Shown: positions 14,130-14,318 of the stretch, piece after piece
Numbering within the stretch: the first letter of the stretch is position 1
Layout: each line of letters starts with the position of its first letter
Assembly: GCA_036271795.1 (NCBI GenBank)
Contig: DATAZY010000028.1
Coordinates: forward strand, 1-14,318
Direction of reading: 5' to 3'
DNA length: 14,318 bases
Origin: Galbitalea sp036271795
Lineage (GTDB): Bacteria; Actinomycetota; Actinomycetes; Actinomycetales; Microbacteriaceae
The notes under the pieces: generated by a model
What the model was told of the DNA's origin: nothing
The model's database searches: none
Seen by the model: only the letters and a program-made list of their open reading frames with translations
Position numbers and translations under genes: made by a program

Positions 14130-14193
14130 GATGCCAGCTGCTCGAGATCCGAACTGCTCGCGATGCGAGTTGCTTAGGATGCGAGTTGCTCGC
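14130..14193 (+). repeat. Four tandem copies of a 16-bp unit
   Basis: Units: GATGCCAGCTGCTCGA (14130-14145), GATCCGAACTGCTCGC (14146-14161), GATGCGAGTTGCTTAG (14162-14177), GATGCGAGTTGCTCGC (14178-14193). Each differs from the last unit by two to four bases. A degenerate further unit follows at 14194 and a lone GATGCGAGTT occurs at 14223-14232. Within the array CTCGC-GAT-GCGAG can form a small hairpin. The stop codon of the minus-strand HNH-family gene lies inside unit three. Confidence 0.85.
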
Positions 14194-14317
14194 GATGGAG
14201 GTCGCGCATCGCTGGATTCGTTGATGCGAGTTCGATTGGTGTCTGTTTCGGATCTCGTTCGGCGGGCGGGATCAGCCAATACTTCGAGTTCTTGTCTCGC
14301 TGTATTTCCCACCCGTT
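14174..14317 (-). CDS. C-terminal end of a DUF222/HNH endonuclease-family protein (partial, cut by window edge)
   Basis: Reading the minus strand inward from the right edge gives an open frame of 47 codons ending in TAA at 14174-14176. The peptide begins NGWEIQRDKNSKYWLIPPAE and continues with RDPKQTPIELASTNPAMRDL. The GWEI.R....YWLIPP..DP.QTP pattern is what I know as the tail following the HNH motif in actinobacterial DUF222/HNH proteins (often called REP13E12-like), which usually occur in many copies per genome. The DUF222 domain and the HNH residues themselves lie outside the window, so activity cannot be judged. The end of the frame is formed by the 16-bp repeat. Confidence 0.6.
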   Translation of the reverse strand, partial: NGWEIQRDKNSKYWLIPPAERDPKQTPIELASTNPAMRDLHREQLAS

Positions 14318-14318
14318 G

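Noticed and set aside
14130..14193. The 16-bp repeats as a CRISPR array or attachment site
   Set aside because: Units are contiguous with no spacers and no cas or integrase genes are nearby; a simple tandem repeat explains them.
13356..14312. A 318-codon minus-strand open frame opposite the membrane protein
   Set aside because: Composition is Arg/His/Asp/Glu-rich without a domain and it overlaps the yebC start. The true minus-strand coding part at the right edge is in a different frame (the HNH tail).

Overview
The window looks like a core chromosomal segment of a high-GC actinobacterium, most probably a member of the Microbacteriaceae. This rests on the gene order (rarA / membrane cyclophilin / DUF349 / Rel / SecFD-YajC / RuvBAC / YebC on adjacent blocks), many GTG starts, likely leaderless starts with TANNNT -10 boxes, and the tail of a DUF222/HNH-type protein at the right edge. 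The lineage is inferred from memory of gene order and protein style, not from a search.

Layout. At the left, rarA runs leftwards and is divergent from a rightward block: a membrane-anchored cyclophilin-type peptidyl-prolyl isomerase, a DUF349 coiled-coil protein and a small AbiEi-antitoxin-like protein. The last of these meets the stringent-response gene rel tail to tail, and the two reading frames overlap by 14 bases. From about 13.5 kb back to 4.3 kb there is one long leftward block of nine genes: yebC, ruvC, ruvA, ruvB, yajC, secD, secF, a single-domain rhodanese and rel. Most junctions are tight (8, 9, -4, 71, 95, -1, 5 and 22 bases in that order), so there are probably two or three transcription units, with internal promoters before yajC and perhaps secD. 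At the right, a small multi-spanning membrane protein (DUF6790-like) is divergent from yebC. It converges on the 3' end of a DUF222/HNH-family gene that is cut by the window edge.

Functions. RuvA-RuvB-RuvC form the branch-migration and resolution machine for Holliday junctions. RarA is a related AAA+ protein acting at stalled forks. SecD-SecF-YajC are the accessory subcomplex of the Sec translocon, and the cyclophilin would assist folding of exported proteins outside the membrane. Rel makes and degrades (p)ppGpp. In many actinobacteria an apt gene lies between secF and rel; here a rhodanese sits there instead.

Most of the window is ordinary housekeeping. I see no phage, CRISPR array, transposase or clear defence island, and no convincing undescribed system. 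The parts that merit a second look are small: a 12-bp tandem repeat with facing inverted copies in the yebC/membrane-protein divergent region; a four-unit 16-bp tandem repeat across the 3' end of the HNH gene; the overlapping 3' ends of rel and the AbiEi-like gene; a cluster of TCCAC(A) motifs upstream of that gene; and the rhodanese placed in the sec-rel junction. No gene-free stretch exceeds 300 bases.
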